Assembly: GCA_021199655.1 (NCBI GenBank)
Contig: JAJQHQ010000032.1
Coordinates: forward strand, 1 to 37,288
Reading direction: 5' to 3'
Origin: Lachnospiraceae bacterium
GTDB lineage: Bacteria; Bacillota; Clostridia; Lachnospirales; Lachnospiraceae
DNA: 37,288 nucleotides
How positions within the stretch are numbered: position 1 is the stretch's first letter; each line of letters begins with the position of its first letter. A program made the position numbers and the translations under genes. Of this stretch, positions 15,478-23,348 are shown in pieces. The notes beneath the pieces are model-generated. The model ran no database searches and was not told the DNA's origin. It saw nothing but the letters and a program-made list of their open reading frames with translations.

Positions 15478-15528
15478 ACAGGATGAGACAAATGATGCTG
15501 TTGAGATGATGGATTTTAGCTGCGCGTC

Positions 15529-15666
15529 TCAATCATCTTTTTCTTTCATCGTGTTACAAATCTTTTTGATATATTTCCATACGATCGCTGCCGCTGCAAC
15601 GATAAGGAGAGTTGTACCTACTGCAATGAATGTGCTGTGCTCTTTTTTGAACTTTTTAATATCCAT
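15529..15666 (-). CDS. 45-residue single-span membrane protein
   Basis: The minus strand reads a 45-residue protein: basic start MDIKKFKKEHS, one hydrophobic segment (FIAVGTTLLIVAAAAIVW), then a charged tail (KKICNTMKEKDD). A strong ribosome binding site AAAGGAGG lies about 7 nt before the ATG, which is the main evidence that it is translated. It stands alone between the hsp20 terminator and the YdjM-like gene. The topology (charged end, one span, charged end) is typical of regulatory small membrane proteins, but no family was recognised. Confidence 0.65.
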   Translation of the reverse strand: MDIKKFKKEHSTFIAVGTTLLIVAAAAIVWKYIKKICNTMKEKDD

Positions 15667-15789
15667 GACTGATCCTCCTTTCCGAATACACATCATAGTT
15701 ATGATTTGGCAGATTATGTTGTTATGGTTTCGATTGCCTTATACTAACACCAAACCAGTTCAAGTACAACACGACCAAAATCTGAAATT

Positions 15790-16437
15790 TTAATGAAATG
15801 GGATTTTACTGATAACCGCTTTAATGTCAACGTTACGGTACTGCAGCCATACCAACGCAACCCCGCAGACCGAAAGCAGTAGCCCCACCCAGAGCAATAG
15901 CGTATTCGCCGCACCATCTGCATAACATAGATTCAGGCAAAATCCCTTCTTTATCGGATACAGGAGACGCACCGGTTTTTTGTTCAGGCAGTCCAGCAGC
16001 AGATGCGACAGGCATCCGATACAGAATCCGGGCAGGAATGCCGGATAGATCTGATAAATGGCTCCGCCCATAAGAACGAAGAACAGGAACGAATGGGAAA
16101 AACTTCTGTGTCCGCTGATTCGTCCGGCCACACAGAGGATGGCCATCAGCAGAAATCCCATGAGGATGGTGTGGCTGACGTGTGTCTGTAAAAGGTTTTT
16201 CAGCATGTTCACCTGCTGAAACTGTCCAAAGAATACGGAAGCTGCGATGACGGCCCCTGCTATGATTCTTCCGTGGAGCGTGTCGCGGCTGATTTTTGTA
16301 GATTTGCAGTCAATATCCGGAATGATGGCTCCGAACGTGCCGCCGATGAGGGCCGCGGATATACCGGTTGCCGTGTGCGGATGTAAGAGAAGCAGGGTAG
16401 TTCCGATCCCCATGGCTATGTGTGTTTTGCTCATCAT
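15790..16437 (-). CDS. YdjM-like membrane-bound metal-dependent hydrolase (DUF457)
   Basis: 215 residues with five or six hydrophobic spans and the conserved residues of the YdjM/DUF457 family: the His of MSKTHIAMG, IIPDIDCKST, GHRSFSHSFLF and SHLLLDCLNKKP. These His/Asp residues at membrane edges are the presumed metal ligands. In E. coli, YdjM is a LexA-regulated inner-membrane protein of unclear substrate. GGGGGA lies before the ATG. The 90 bp between it and immA contain nothing notable. Confidence 0.85.
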   Translation of the reverse strand: MMSKTHIAMGIGTTLLLLHPHTATGISAALIGGTFGAIIPDIDCKSTKISRDTLHGRIIAGAVIAASVFFGQFQQVNMLKNLLQTHVSHTILMGFLLMAILCVAGRISGHRSFSHSFLFFVLMGGAIYQIYPAFLPGFCIGCLSHLLLDCLNKKPVRLLYPIKKGFCLNLCYADGAANTLLLWVGLLLSVCGVALVWLQYRNVDIKAVISKIPFH

Positions 16438-16530
16438 TTGATGTCATTCCCCCAGATGTATGGATGTATATGATCGCAGCGCGGAGACAGCGGCGCCTGC
16501 TGGTTTCGGCAAATCACAACCGCAGACAGC

Positions 16531-17088
16531 TTATGAATCCAGTGAAATCCTATCTGCGTGTTGTTCCAGATCTTTCAGAAAATTGCCGTTGGAAACGACC
16601 GGAGATTCTACTTTGTATCCGCGTCGCTTTAAAATCCGGAATTTAAAATCAAGCAGCTCGGACGGGACGCACAAAATGCTTGCTGCCTGAAAAAAGAAAA
16701 CATCGTCGTTGAGGACGGAAAGCACTTCTTCATCGGAAAGCAGCAGTTCGGCGGCAAATACATTTGCTTCGTACTCGGTATGATCTGTGTCATCGAACAG
16801 TGTCATTTCATGATAGGCGGCATTGGCCGACATGGAAGCATGGAGGACACAGTGTCCGAGTTCGTGTGCGAGTACGACCCTCTGCAGAATTTCCGGGAGG
16901 TCGCTATTGACCGTGATGTGCTTTTTGCGTCTATGTATGATAAAAAATCCTTTACAGCAGCCGTCGTATACGCCCATTGGCTCATAAGACACGAGAATTT
17001 TCATATCTCTGGCGAGCCGGGCCGGATCGGTATCTGCGTATTTCTTTTTCAGCCGATTGGCGGATTCCGCTATCGTTTCTATGGTCAA
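16531..17088 (-). CDS. immA: ImmA/IrrE-family metallopeptidase
   Basis: About 186 residues with the zinc-protease motif AHELGH (HExxH) and the downstream EANVFAAELLL segment typical of ImmA/IrrE. In ICEBs1 and phages, ImmA cleaves its partner XRE-type repressor after DNA damage and so induces the genes it controls. The start is a TTG at 17088 behind GAGGGGAAG, 17 nt after the stop of the XRE gene, so the two are co-transcribed. With the divergent Y-family polymerase this forms a plausible damage-responsive module. Confidence 0.9.
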   Translation of the reverse strand: MTIETIAESANRLKKKYADTDPARLARDMKILVSYEPMGVYDGCCKGFFIIHRRKKHITVNSDLPEILQRVVLAHELGHCVLHASMSANAAYHEMTLFDDTDHTEYEANVFAAELLLSDEEVLSVLNDDVFFFQAASILCVPSELLDFKFRILKRRGYKVESPVVSNGNFLKDLEQHADRISLDS

Positions 17089-17104
17089 TAGAATTCACTT
17101 CCCC

Positions 17105-17533
17105 TCATTTTTTACGGCCAAATGTCTCGCGGGCGCTTTCTTTGCACTCCAGATAAGCCTTCATAACGGCCTGAAAGTATGCATCTTTTGCTTCTGCACT
17201 GACAGAGCCGCCGGCAAACATTGCCTGATTCTCCTTCAGCATAGCTTCCAGATCGTGGGCTTCTTTGCTGCCTTCCTTTTTACGGACTTCCTCCACATAA
17301 TCCATGCGCTCCAGCCCATATTCAGGATCTTCAATCTCGTCGTTCTTCAGATATTCAGTAGACACACCGAGGGCCTTTGCCAGCTTGTAAAGCTGTGCAG
17401 GATACGGGAAGCGTTCGCCGGATTCATAGGAGACAATGGTGCGGACAGCAATCCCTGCTTTATCCGCAAGCTGTTTTTGACTTAGCCCCAGCTTTCCCCT
17501 GCTTTCCTTCACTTTTTCATTAAAAGGTATCAT
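17105..17533 (-). CDS. XRE-family repressor partnered with ImmA
   Basis: 142 residues from the ATG at 17533 (GGAGG upstream). An N-terminal lambda-repressor-like helix-turn-helix (about 5-60) has KLGLSQKQLADKAGIAVRTI and SYESGERFPYPAQLYKLAKA. The C-terminal half is charged and helical (EVRKKEGSKEAHDLEAMLKE). It lies directly upstream of immA in one operon and is the likely ImmA substrate. It probably binds the TTATCTG(C/G)AAT repeats at 17555-17743 and represses itself and/or the divergent polymerase. Confidence 0.88.
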   Translation of the reverse strand: MIPFNEKVKESRGKLGLSQKQLADKAGIAVRTIVSYESGERFPYPAQLYKLAKALGVSTEYLKNDEIEDPEYGLERMDYVEEVRKKEGSKEAHDLEAMLKENQAMFAGGSVSAEAKDAYFQAVMKAYLECKESARETFGRKK

Positions 17534-17554
17534 AGTGTCAGCCTCCGTTTTTAG

Positions 17555-17743
17555 AATCTGCAATTATCTGCAATTTCCTATTGACAGAATTACCTACACT
17601 TGCTATAATGCAAATCAGCAACTCTAGGAAATCATCTGCAACTGTAAGCAAATTATATAAGGGCGATTACAGATTGTCAAGAAAAATTTACACTGCAGGA
17701 ACAGAAACTTGTTAGTTATCTGGAATTGTAAGTTATCTGGAAT
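17555..17743. promoter_or_regulatory. Divergent control region with repeated operator motif and promoter
   Basis: A consensus promoter TTGACA (17581-17586) -17 bp- TATAAT (17604-17609) faces the polymerase gene. Around it the motif TTATCTG(C/G)AAT or close variants occurs at about 17554, 17563, 17632, 17716 and 17733; the last two are 13-bp exact direct repeats (AGTTATCTGGAAT at 17714-17726 and 17731-17743). Copies on both sides of the promoter suggest the operator of the XRE repressor. Motifs are directly visible; the binding protein is inferred. Confidence 0.65.
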
Positions 17744-17757
17744 AAGAGGTGATCGGA

Positions 17758-19035
17758 TTGGAACGCGTTATTTTGCATTCCGATATGAATAACTGCTATG
17801 CCAGCATTGAGCTGCTGCATCACCCGGAGCTTCGGGGGCATCCGGTTGCTGTGGGCGGAGATCCGGAAGCGCGGCATGGTATCGTACTTGCGAAAGACCA
17901 GCTTGCGAAGAAAGCCGGGGTGAAGACAGGGATGGCACTCTGGCAGGCGCAGCAGGTCTGTCCGGGAATTATCTTTGTTCCGCCCCATATGGATTTGTAT
18001 CTGCGTTTTTCCCGGCTGGCGCATGAAATCTACGCGGATTATACAGATCTGCAGGAGCCGTTCGGGCTGGATGAGTGCTGGCTGGATGTGACCGCAAGTC
18101 ATTCTTATAAAGGCGATGGCATGAAAATCGCGAAAGAGATCAACAGCAGGATCAAGTCGGAGCTGGGTGTGACGGTCAGTATCGGTGTGAGCTGGAACAA
18201 GATTTTTGCGAAGCTCGGCAGTGATTATAAAAAGCCGGATGCGATTACTGAGATCAGCAAAGACAATTTCCGGCAGATTGTGTGGCCGCTGCCGGTTGGC
18301 GATCTTCTGTATGTGGGCAGCGCGACAAGGCGAAAGCTGAACCACTGCGGGATCTGTACCATCGGCGACCTGGCGCAGACCGAGCCGGAGCTTTTGAAAA
18401 AGTGGCTTGGAAAGATGGGGCTTGTCCTGTATATGTTTGCGAACGGGCAGGACCAGACGCCGGTTTCACAGGAGGATTACCATGCCCCCATTAAGAGTAT
18501 TGGGAACAGCACGACCACGCCAAGAGATCTGGAGACGGAGACGGACGTGAAGATTATCGTTTATGCGCTGGCCGAGAGTGTTTCGGCGCGGCTCCGTGAG
18601 AACAATTTCAAAGGACAGGTGATCGAGCTATCCGTGCGGGACAATGAGCTGTACAGCTTTACCAGACAACACAAGATTGCATCGCCCACCGATCTGACGT
18701 CTGAGATTGCGGAGAATGCAATGGAGCTGTTTCGTAATAATTACCGATGGGAGAAGCCGATCCGCAGCGTAGGCGTCCGGGCCTGTGATCTTGTGCAGGC
18801 AAACTGCCCGGTTCAGCTTGACTTATTCCAGAATGAGGAGAGGCGTGAACGGCTTCATAAGATGGACGTGGCGGTGGATGTGATCCGGAGAAGATTCGGT
18901 TACGCAAGCATCCAGCGGGGGATGATGTATCAGGACAGGCTGCTCTCGAATCTGAATGCGAAAGAAGACCATACGGTACATCCGCACGGATATTTTGAAG
19001 CAGGAAACCGCACGGGAGTAAATGTGATGTGTTAG
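17758..19035 (+). CDS. Y-family translesion DNA polymerase (DinB/UmuC-like)
   Basis: About 425 residues. The palm has ILHSDMNNCYASIE (first catalytic Asp) and GLDECWLDVT (catalytic Asp-Glu), with VTVSIGVSWNKIFAKLGSDYKKP and the helix-hairpin-helix LNHCGICTIGDLAQT. The little-finger domain follows (about 235-345). It copies past damaged bases with low fidelity. The start is TTG at 17758, with AGAGGTG about 7 nt before; the GTG at 17749 lies inside the ribosome binding site. It is divergent from the XRE/ImmA pair, which probably controls it. Divergence from standard DinB leaves the exact subfamily open. Confidence 0.9.
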   Translation: MERVILHSDMNNCYASIELLHHPELRGHPVAVGGDPEARHGIVLAKDQLAKKAGVKTGMALWQAQQVCPGIIFVPPHMDLYLRFSRLAHEIYADYTDLQEPFGLDECWLDVTASHSYKGDGMKIAKEINSRIKSELGVTVSIGVSWNKIFAKLGSDYKKPDAITEISKDNFRQIVWPLPVGDLLYVGSATRRKLNHCGICTIGDLAQTEPELLKKWLGKMGLVLYMFANGQDQTPVSQEDYHAPIKSIGNSTTTPRDLETETDVKIIVYALAESVSARLRENNFKGQVIELSVRDNELYSFTRQHKIASPTDLTSEIAENAMELFRNNYRWEKPIRSVGVRACDLVQANCPVQLDLFQNEERRERLHKMDVAVDVIRRRFGYASIQRGMMYQDRLLSNLNAKEDHTVHPHGYFEAGNRTGVNVMC

Positions 19036-19061
19036 GTGGAACGATCAGATGAGGTGGCAGG

Positions 19062-19310
19062 ATGGCACAGTCAAAAATATATGTTAAGGTGACGGCGGTG
19101 TTTACGCCGGACGGCGAACTGACTCCGACCAGTATTACATGGGAAGACGGCAGAACGTTTGAGATAGGAAAGATCACAGACCGGCGCAGGGCGGCGAGCC
19201 TGAAAGCAGGAGGAACCGGTATCCGGTATACCTGTATGATCTGGGGGAAGGAGCATTACCTTTATTACGAAGAAAATTACAAGTGGTTTGTGGAAGCAAA
19301 AAATGAGTAA
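19062..19310 (+). CDS. Small protein downstream of the Y-family polymerase
   Basis: 82 residues, mainly beta strand (KIYVKVTAVFTPDGEL, then ITWEDGRTFEIGKITDRRRA, ending HYLYYEENYKWFVEAKNE). It starts 26 bp after the polymerase stop with GAGGTGGCAGG upstream and is probably in the same operon. No catalytic motif is visible. Its position suggests a polymerase or damage-response accessory role; the function is unknown. Confidence 0.65.
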   Translation: MAQSKIYVKVTAVFTPDGELTPTSITWEDGRTFEIGKITDRRRAASLKAGGTGIRYTCMIWGKEHYLYYEENYKWFVEAKNE

Positions 19311-19338
19311 TCAGTACGAACGATAAGGAGGACACACC

Positions 19339-19425
19339 ATGCGTTCCCCTATCCGAATAAATAAATACATAGTGGGCAGAATCAGTCGGAAACGGTTGGC
19401 GCTGCCCGCTTTTTTTCTGTTTTAA
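19339..19425 (+). CDS. 28-codon ORF running through a terminator
   Basis: ATAAGGAGG lies about 8 nt before an ATG that opens a 28-codon frame (RSPIRINKYIVGRISRKRL, then ALPAFFLF). The frame continues through the hairpin of the terminator at 19372-19417. A strong ribosome binding site favours translation, but it may be what is left of a deleted gene. Confidence 0.3.
   Translation: MRSPIRINKYIVGRISRKRLALPAFFLF
19372..19417 (+). terminator. Terminator after the Y-polymerase operon
   Basis: GTGGGCAG (19372-19379) pairs with CTGCCCGC (19402-19409), followed by TTTTTTT. Confidence 0.75.
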
Positions 19426-19508
19426 CGTACTGTCAGAAGAGCCGTATAAAAATGTACAGGTGTCCTAAAACAGTCATAGCAATATTTTCGGAAAAAAGCC
19501 GGTTCTGA

Positions 19509-19537
19509 TTGATATCTTTCCGATTATCGTATATAAT
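19509..19537 (+). promoter_or_regulatory. Promoter of the truncated helix-turn-helix gene
   Basis: TTGATA (19509-19514) and TATAAT (19532-19537) with a 17-bp spacer, 40 bp before the start at 19577. Confidence 0.75.
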
Positions 19538-19576
19538 TATGAAAATAAGATCGGGAAATGGCAGGAGATGGCATCG

Positions 19577-19870
19577 ATGAAGACTTGTAAAGAAATGGCA
19601 TCCATTTGGAATGTTACCGAGCGTACGGTCACAAATTTTTGTAAAAACGGAAAAATTTCGGGAGCCGTAAAGGAAGGGAAAAGCTGGAAAATTCCGGATG
19701 ATGTCAGGAAGCCTGACGATGGAAGAATTTCATCCGGAAAATTAAGTGCAGCTTACGGTAAGAATTGCATAGAACATTCGGCGCTACTTTTCGTGTCTTC
19801 GGTTTTCATTTCCCCAATCGCACAGTTTATCCAACACGCGGACCAGCGAATGCCCTCTTTCCGTGAGTGA
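19577..19870 (+). pseudogene. Truncated helix-turn-helix protein
   Basis: The first 55 codons encode an excisionase-like helix-turn-helix (TCKEMASIWNVTERTVTNFC, KEGKSWKIPDDVRKPDDGRI). After about position 19742 the frame enters the 55-bp repeat and the antisense of hxlR, and the remainder is not protein-like. Promoter and ribosome binding site (GGAG, 9-11 nt before 19577) are intact, so only the 5' part of a larger gene survives. Confidence 0.6.
19745..19799. repeat. 55-bp exact repeat, copy 1 (hxlR 3' end)
   Basis: Identical over 55 bp to 37234-37288. It contains the last codons and stop of hxlR (minus strand) and its downstream flank. It marks the right breakpoint of the truncated helix-turn-helix gene. 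Confidence 0.95.
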
Positions 19871-20119
19871 ATACTCCACTTTCGGAGGGATTTGCGGGTA
19901 TTCATGGCGAATGATCAGATCGTCAGCTTCCAGTTCTTTGAGATTTTGGCTCAGCGTTTTATCAGCCACGTTTTTCAGATATCTCCGCATCTGGTTAAAA
20001 CGCACCGGCTCGTATTCCATCAGGCAGTAAAGGATAATCGGCTTATATTTGCCGGAAATAAGGGACAGGGTATAGCAATATCCGGTGTCTTCAAAGTTTG
20101 CGGTTTCTATATTTTTCAT
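19784..20119 (-). CDS. HxlR-family winged-helix regulator
   Basis: 111 residues from the ATG at 20119 (GGAGG upstream). It has typical HxlR sequence: TLSLISGKYKPIILYCLMEY, RFNQMRRYLKNVADKTLSQN, LKELEADDLIIRHEYPQIPP and VEYSLTERGHSLVRVLDKLC. It is divergent from a flavin reductase and probably binds the AAGTACC-N13-GGTACTT palindrome between them. HxlR proteins often respond to reactive aldehydes, quinones or redox stress and control adjacent oxidoreductases. Confidence 0.92.
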   Translation of the reverse strand: MKNIETANFEDTGYCYTLSLISGKYKPIILYCLMEYEPVRFNQMRRYLKNVADKTLSQNLKELEADDLIIRHEYPQIPPKVEYSLTERGHSLVRVLDKLCDWGNENRRHEK

Positions 20120-20136
20120 CACGCTTACCTCCAGGT

Positions 20137-20184
20137 AAGTACCTAACATAAAAGTTGGTACTTGTTTTAATCTGACGCTATGAT
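20137..20184 (+). promoter_or_regulatory. HxlR operator overlapping the flavin reductase promoter
   Basis: The perfect inverted repeat AAGTACC (20137-20143) / GGTACTT (20157-20163) has arms 20 bp apart centre to centre, as expected for a winged-helix dimer. A promoter TTGGTA (20155-20160) -18 bp- TATGAT (20179-20184) overlaps the right arm, so binding would repress the flavin reductase operon. Confidence 0.7.
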
Positions 20185-20236
20185 AGCATAGGTGCAGCCA
20201 AAGGACAATCAGAAAAAATTCAGGAGGTTTATCGAA

Positions 20237-20800
20237 ATGAGAAAAGATATAAAGACTACGGAAGCGATCTTTCCGATGCCGGTGCTGATGATTGCAACCT
20301 ACAACGAGGATGGAAGTGTTAATGTCATGAACGCCGCGTGGGGAACCATGCTCGAAAGAGATCAGGTGATTTTAAACCTGACGGAGTCGCATAAGACGGT
20401 AAAAAATATCAAATCAAGAAGGGCCTTTACGGTAAGTATTGCAGATGCAGCGCACGTAGTGGAAGCGGATTATTTTGGTGTCGTATCCGGGAATAACACT
20501 GCGGATAAATTTGAAAAGAGTGGTCTGACCACGACAAAGTCGGAATATGTGGATGCCCCGATCATCAACGAATTTCCTCTGTGCATGGAATGCGAGTTTA
20601 TCGAATATCAGGATGGAGAATACGGATGCGGGGTGATCGGTAAGGTGGTCAATACGACCGCGGATGAAGCTGTTATGGATGGTGACAGGGTGAATATTTC
20701 AAAAGTTTCCGCAATCGCCTTTGATCCATATACGCATGGATATTACAAGGTTACAGAGCGGGTAGGCGAAGCGTTCGGAGATGGCCTGAAACTGAAATAA
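20237..20800 (+). CDS. Flavin reductase family protein (flavoredoxin-like)
   Basis: 187 residues of the FMN-binding split-barrel flavin reductase family: FPMPVLMIATYNEDGSVNVM, a TESHKTVKNI phosphate-contact segment, and FPLCMECEFIEYQDGEYGCG. It likely binds FMN and transfers electrons in the cytoplasm. The ATG at 20237 has AGGAGG about 9 nt upstream, better than the upstream in-frame start at 20192. It is first in a probable two-gene operon with the TauE/SafE transporter and is controlled by the divergent HxlR regulator. Confidence 0.9.
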   Translation: MRKDIKTTEAIFPMPVLMIATYNEDGSVNVMNAAWGTMLERDQVILNLTESHKTVKNIKSRRAFTVSIADAAHVVEADYFGVVSGNNTADKFEKSGLTTTKSEYVDAPIINEFPLCMECEFIEYQDGEYGCGVIGKVVNTTADEAVMDGDRVNISKVSAIAFDPYTHGYYKVTERVGEAFGDGLKLK

Positions 20801-20815
20801 CTGCGGAGGCGTTGT

Positions 20816-21577
20816 ATGGAAATCACTGCGCTGCAGTTTATGATTATATGCCCGCTGGTCTTCCTGGCAGGTTTTGTGGATGCTGTTGCAGGCGGGGGCG
20901 GTTTAATTTCCCTGCCTGCGTATATGATTGCCGGGCTTCCTGTGCATATGGCGATTGGGACAAACAAACTCAGTTCAGGCATGGGAACCGCGCTGGCAAC
21001 CTGGCGATTCGCCAGAAACGGATATATCATCTGGAAACAGGCAGCCTTGTGTGTCACATGTGCTTTGATTGGCTCCAGTGCCGGAGCAAATCTGGCATTG
21101 ATGATCAGCGATGAATATTTCAAAGTCATCATGCTGGTTATCCTGCCGGTTACTGCGCTTTATGTGATGCGCGGCCATTCGCTTGATATACAGAATACTC
21201 CTTATAGCGAGAAGAAAACCACGATTTTAAGTATGGTCGCTGCAGCGGTGATTGGTGTTTACGATGGCTTTTATGGTCCGGGAACAGGTACATTTCTGTT
21301 GCTGCTGCTGACTGCCGTTGCCCATATGCGGCTTACATCCGCAAACGGAGTGGCAAAGGTAATTAACCTGACAACGAATCTCACTGCGCTTGCTGTCTAC
21401 CTTCTGAATGGAAAAGTGATTTTAATTCTGGGGCTGACAGCAGGGTGCTTCAGCATAGCAGGGAATTATGCAGGCACATGGTTTTTTGCGCGGTGGGGAG
21501 CAAAATCCGTAAAGCCGCTGATGCTGGTTGTTCTGGTCATATTCTTCATAAAAATATGCTCGGATTTGATTGCCTGA
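20816..21577 (+). CDS. TauE/SafE-family membrane exporter
   Basis: 253 residues with about eight membrane spans and the family's two similar halves: AGFVDAVAGGGGLISLPAYM with GTNKLSSGMGTALATWRFAR in the first, and YDGFYGPGTGTFLLLLLTAV with TSANGVAKVINLTTNLTALA in the second. The family exports sulfite, sulfoacetate or related organic anions. It follows the flavin reductase by 15 bp with GCGGAGG before the ATG. The substrate is unknown; HxlR control suggests a link to stress or detoxification. Confidence 0.92.
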   Translation: MEITALQFMIICPLVFLAGFVDAVAGGGGLISLPAYMIAGLPVHMAIGTNKLSSGMGTALATWRFARNGYIIWKQAALCVTCALIGSSAGANLALMISDEYFKVIMLVILPVTALYVMRGHSLDIQNTPYSEKKTTILSMVAAAVIGVYDGFYGPGTGTFLLLLLTAVAHMRLTSANGVAKVINLTTNLTALAVYLLNGKVILILGLTAGCFSIAGNYAGTWFFARWGAKSVKPLMLVVLVIFFIKICSDLIA

Positions 21578-21653
21578 ATTATTCAAAGATTTTCTGTTTG
21601 TTAAAAATGGATTTGAAGAAAAATCTGATCCTTAAAAAGAATTTGATGTTGAT

Positions 21654-21953
21654 TTGGAGGAGTATCTTTGGGACCAGAGTGGCTATGATCATGAATATGG
21701 TATGGAACCAGATATTGTATATAGTTTTGATTCGGAGGATAATTTTGAATGTCCAGAATGCGGCCGGGTAATTAGAATTAAAGGGTGGATTCGTGAATAT
21801 CCAATAGGAGCCTATGATTCATATACATCTGGTGGATCAACAATATGGATGGCTGTTAAAAATGGAATACCAGCAAGATATAAGCAAGGCTCTGGTAAAA
21901 GATTCTTTAATGGAAAAGAGAACGAGAGGATTGAAGGCGTTTTACATGTTTTA
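21654..21953 (+). pseudogene. Zinc-ribbon protein fragment
   Basis: The open frame has EEYLWDQSGYDHEYGMEPDI, then a zinc ribbon half (CPECGRVIRIKGWIREYPIG). Upstream the same frame is protein-like but broken by a stop (EEKSDP, stop, KEFDVDL). Downstream it gives WMAVKNGIPARYKQGSGKRF before running antisense into a recombinase fragment. No good ribosome binding site is seen. It is probably the remains of a small hypothetical gene. Confidence 0.4.
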
Positions 21954-22080
21954 CAAGATGTTTTTGATAAGCTCGATGCCCTCGATGATGGAATCGCGGC
22001 ATTCCAGCAGCCGGTTGACAGCAGAAACGAATTTCTCCATGATCTCTTCATCGGTAAGGTGTGGAGTTCCGCATTTGACA
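21951..22080 (-). pseudogene. Serine recombinase C-terminal fragment
   Basis: The minus strand reads KCGTPHLTDEEIMEKFVSAV then NRLLECRDSIIEGIELIKNI before a stop. This matches the region after the zinc ribbon of large serine recombinases of integrative elements. Only about 42 codons remain, and they are joined at the 5' side to the first codons of a phage tape-measure gene. Confidence 0.65.
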
Positions 22081-22127
22081 TCGCCATCAATCTCGACCGT
22101 AATACCCTTAATTCGACTTGCCGCCAC
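22081..22127 (-). pseudogene. First codons of a phage tail tape-measure gene
   Basis: A GTG at 22127, preceded by GGAGGTGAGG, opens the sequence AASRIKGITVEIDGD. This matches the usual N-terminus of phage tape-measure proteins in this group (KGITVEIGGD). The frame then passes into the recombinase fragment, so the rest is deleted. Confidence 0.55.
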
Positions 22128-22169
22128 AATCCTCACCTCCGTTTCTGACATCAAAAAAGAGCTGATTAC

Positions 22170-22262
22170 TCGACTCTGTAAATTCAAATGTAAAAGAGCA
22201 TCGTCCAAAGTGGTGATGCTCTTCAATAGTAATTTTGAGATCACGATTTGTGATCTCAAAAC
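22170..22262 (-). terminator. Hairpins after the ORF6N gene
   Basis: Immediately downstream of the ORF6N stop, TTTTGAGATCAC pairs perfectly with GTGATCTCAAAA around a 5-nt loop. A second stem (AGAGCATC/GATGCTCT) followed by TTTT lies beyond it. Together they probably end the minus-strand transcript. Confidence 0.65.
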
Positions 22263-23231
22263 CTATTCTTCTGTTTCTAATTCTAAGCGTTGTAAAATAT
22301 CTTGTACCACGCCATCATCCTGAAGCAAATTTACGGCAAAACATTTTTTACCGGCATCCTTTAAAGAGGCACCTATATGATATGCGATTTTCTCATCAAG
22401 GATGAGAAAACGATCATGAAACGCTTTCGTGTGCTTCACAACCAAAGATGGATATTGAGCATTAAATTTTTCTACATCTGCATTGCTCAACTTTGTTTTC
22501 TCGTGAGTATAGATAGTAACGGATACTTTATCATTTTTCTTGCAAAGTAGATTCAATGTGTCCACATCTACATATCCATCTATTAATGTAATTTCCCTTC
22601 CTGCTTTTTGAATCAAATTGACAAGTAATCCGAATGCATCATAAATCTGCCCATCAAAGAAGACTTTTTGGGTGGACTCCTCATGCTCAGATATGTAATC
22701 AAATATTTGCTCCAGTTTTGCATCTGTTTGCTCTTGATACTGGAGCTGACGTAACTCAACAGCGCTGATACGTTCAAACATAATTGCATTATTAGCAATA
22801 AAGTGACGCATTTCCACAAAAGCTCGCATAATGCCAATGCTTACATTTACTGCAACATCACTATGAAGAACACTTGCAAGCATGGATATGCCTTGTTCAG
22901 TGAAAACATAAGGCAGATATCGTCTGCCGCCTCGCCCTTCCGTGGTGTTTTCTGTGTCTGTTTTTGAGGTACCAATTTGGCACCTCAAAGTTTGGTACTC
23001 GTCCTCAGACAATTGAAACATAAAATCTTCTGGAAATCGGTTAATGTTTCTTTTTACTGAACGATTCAAGGCTTTTGTTTCTACTTGATAAAGCATAGCC
23101 AAGTCACTGTCTATCATAACTTGCTGGCCGCGGACAACATATATCAGGCTACGTATATCGGTCTGCACCGTTTCGGCAACAGCAACGTCACTCTTTTCTT
23201 TTGTAGCAACCTCATTTTTTTCTGCTGCCAT
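22263..23231 (-). CDS. ORF6N-domain protein with C-terminal PLD-like domain
   Basis: 322 residues from the ATG at 23231 (GGGGAGGA upstream). The N-terminal ORF6N DNA-binding domain (about 25-130) has VVRGQQVMIDSDLAMLYQVE, LNRSVKRNINRFPEDFMFQL and YVFTEQGISMLASVLHSDVA. A helical linker (RQLQYQEQTDAKLEQIFDYI) leads to a C-terminal phospholipase D-like segment (about 225-320: HDRFLILDEKIAYHIGASLK). The HxK of a classical PLD motif is replaced by HDR, so catalysis is uncertain. ORF6N proteins come from phages and mobile elements and often accompany type I restriction loci. It is intact while the phage genes on both sides are broken. Confidence 0.88.
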   Translation of the reverse strand: MAAEKNEVATKEKSDVAVAETVQTDIRSLIYVVRGQQVMIDSDLAMLYQVETKALNRSVKRNINRFPEDFMFQLSEDEYQTLRCQIGTSKTDTENTTEGRGGRRYLPYVFTEQGISMLASVLHSDVAVNVSIGIMRAFVEMRHFIANNAIMFERISAVELRQLQYQEQTDAKLEQIFDYISEHEESTQKVFFDGQIYDAFGLLVNLIQKAGREITLIDGYVDVDTLNLLCKKNDKVSVTIYTHEKTKLSNADVEKFNAQYPSLVVKHTKAFHDRFLILDEKIAYHIGASLKDAGKKCFAVNLLQDDGVVQDILQRLELETEE

Positions 23232-23348
23232 TGAATTTCCTCCCCGTAATGTCATTTCGGTGTGATTTCCATAGTATAACACAATGCGCCAAAATACGAC
23301 AGTATCTTTTGAACTTTTTGAGAAGAAATAGCAGTACAAAACGAGCCG

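Noticed and set aside
15506-15793. A 95-codon forward ORF downstream of hsp20
   Set aside because: It is antisense to the 45-residue membrane protein, which has a strong ribosome binding site; the forward frame has none.
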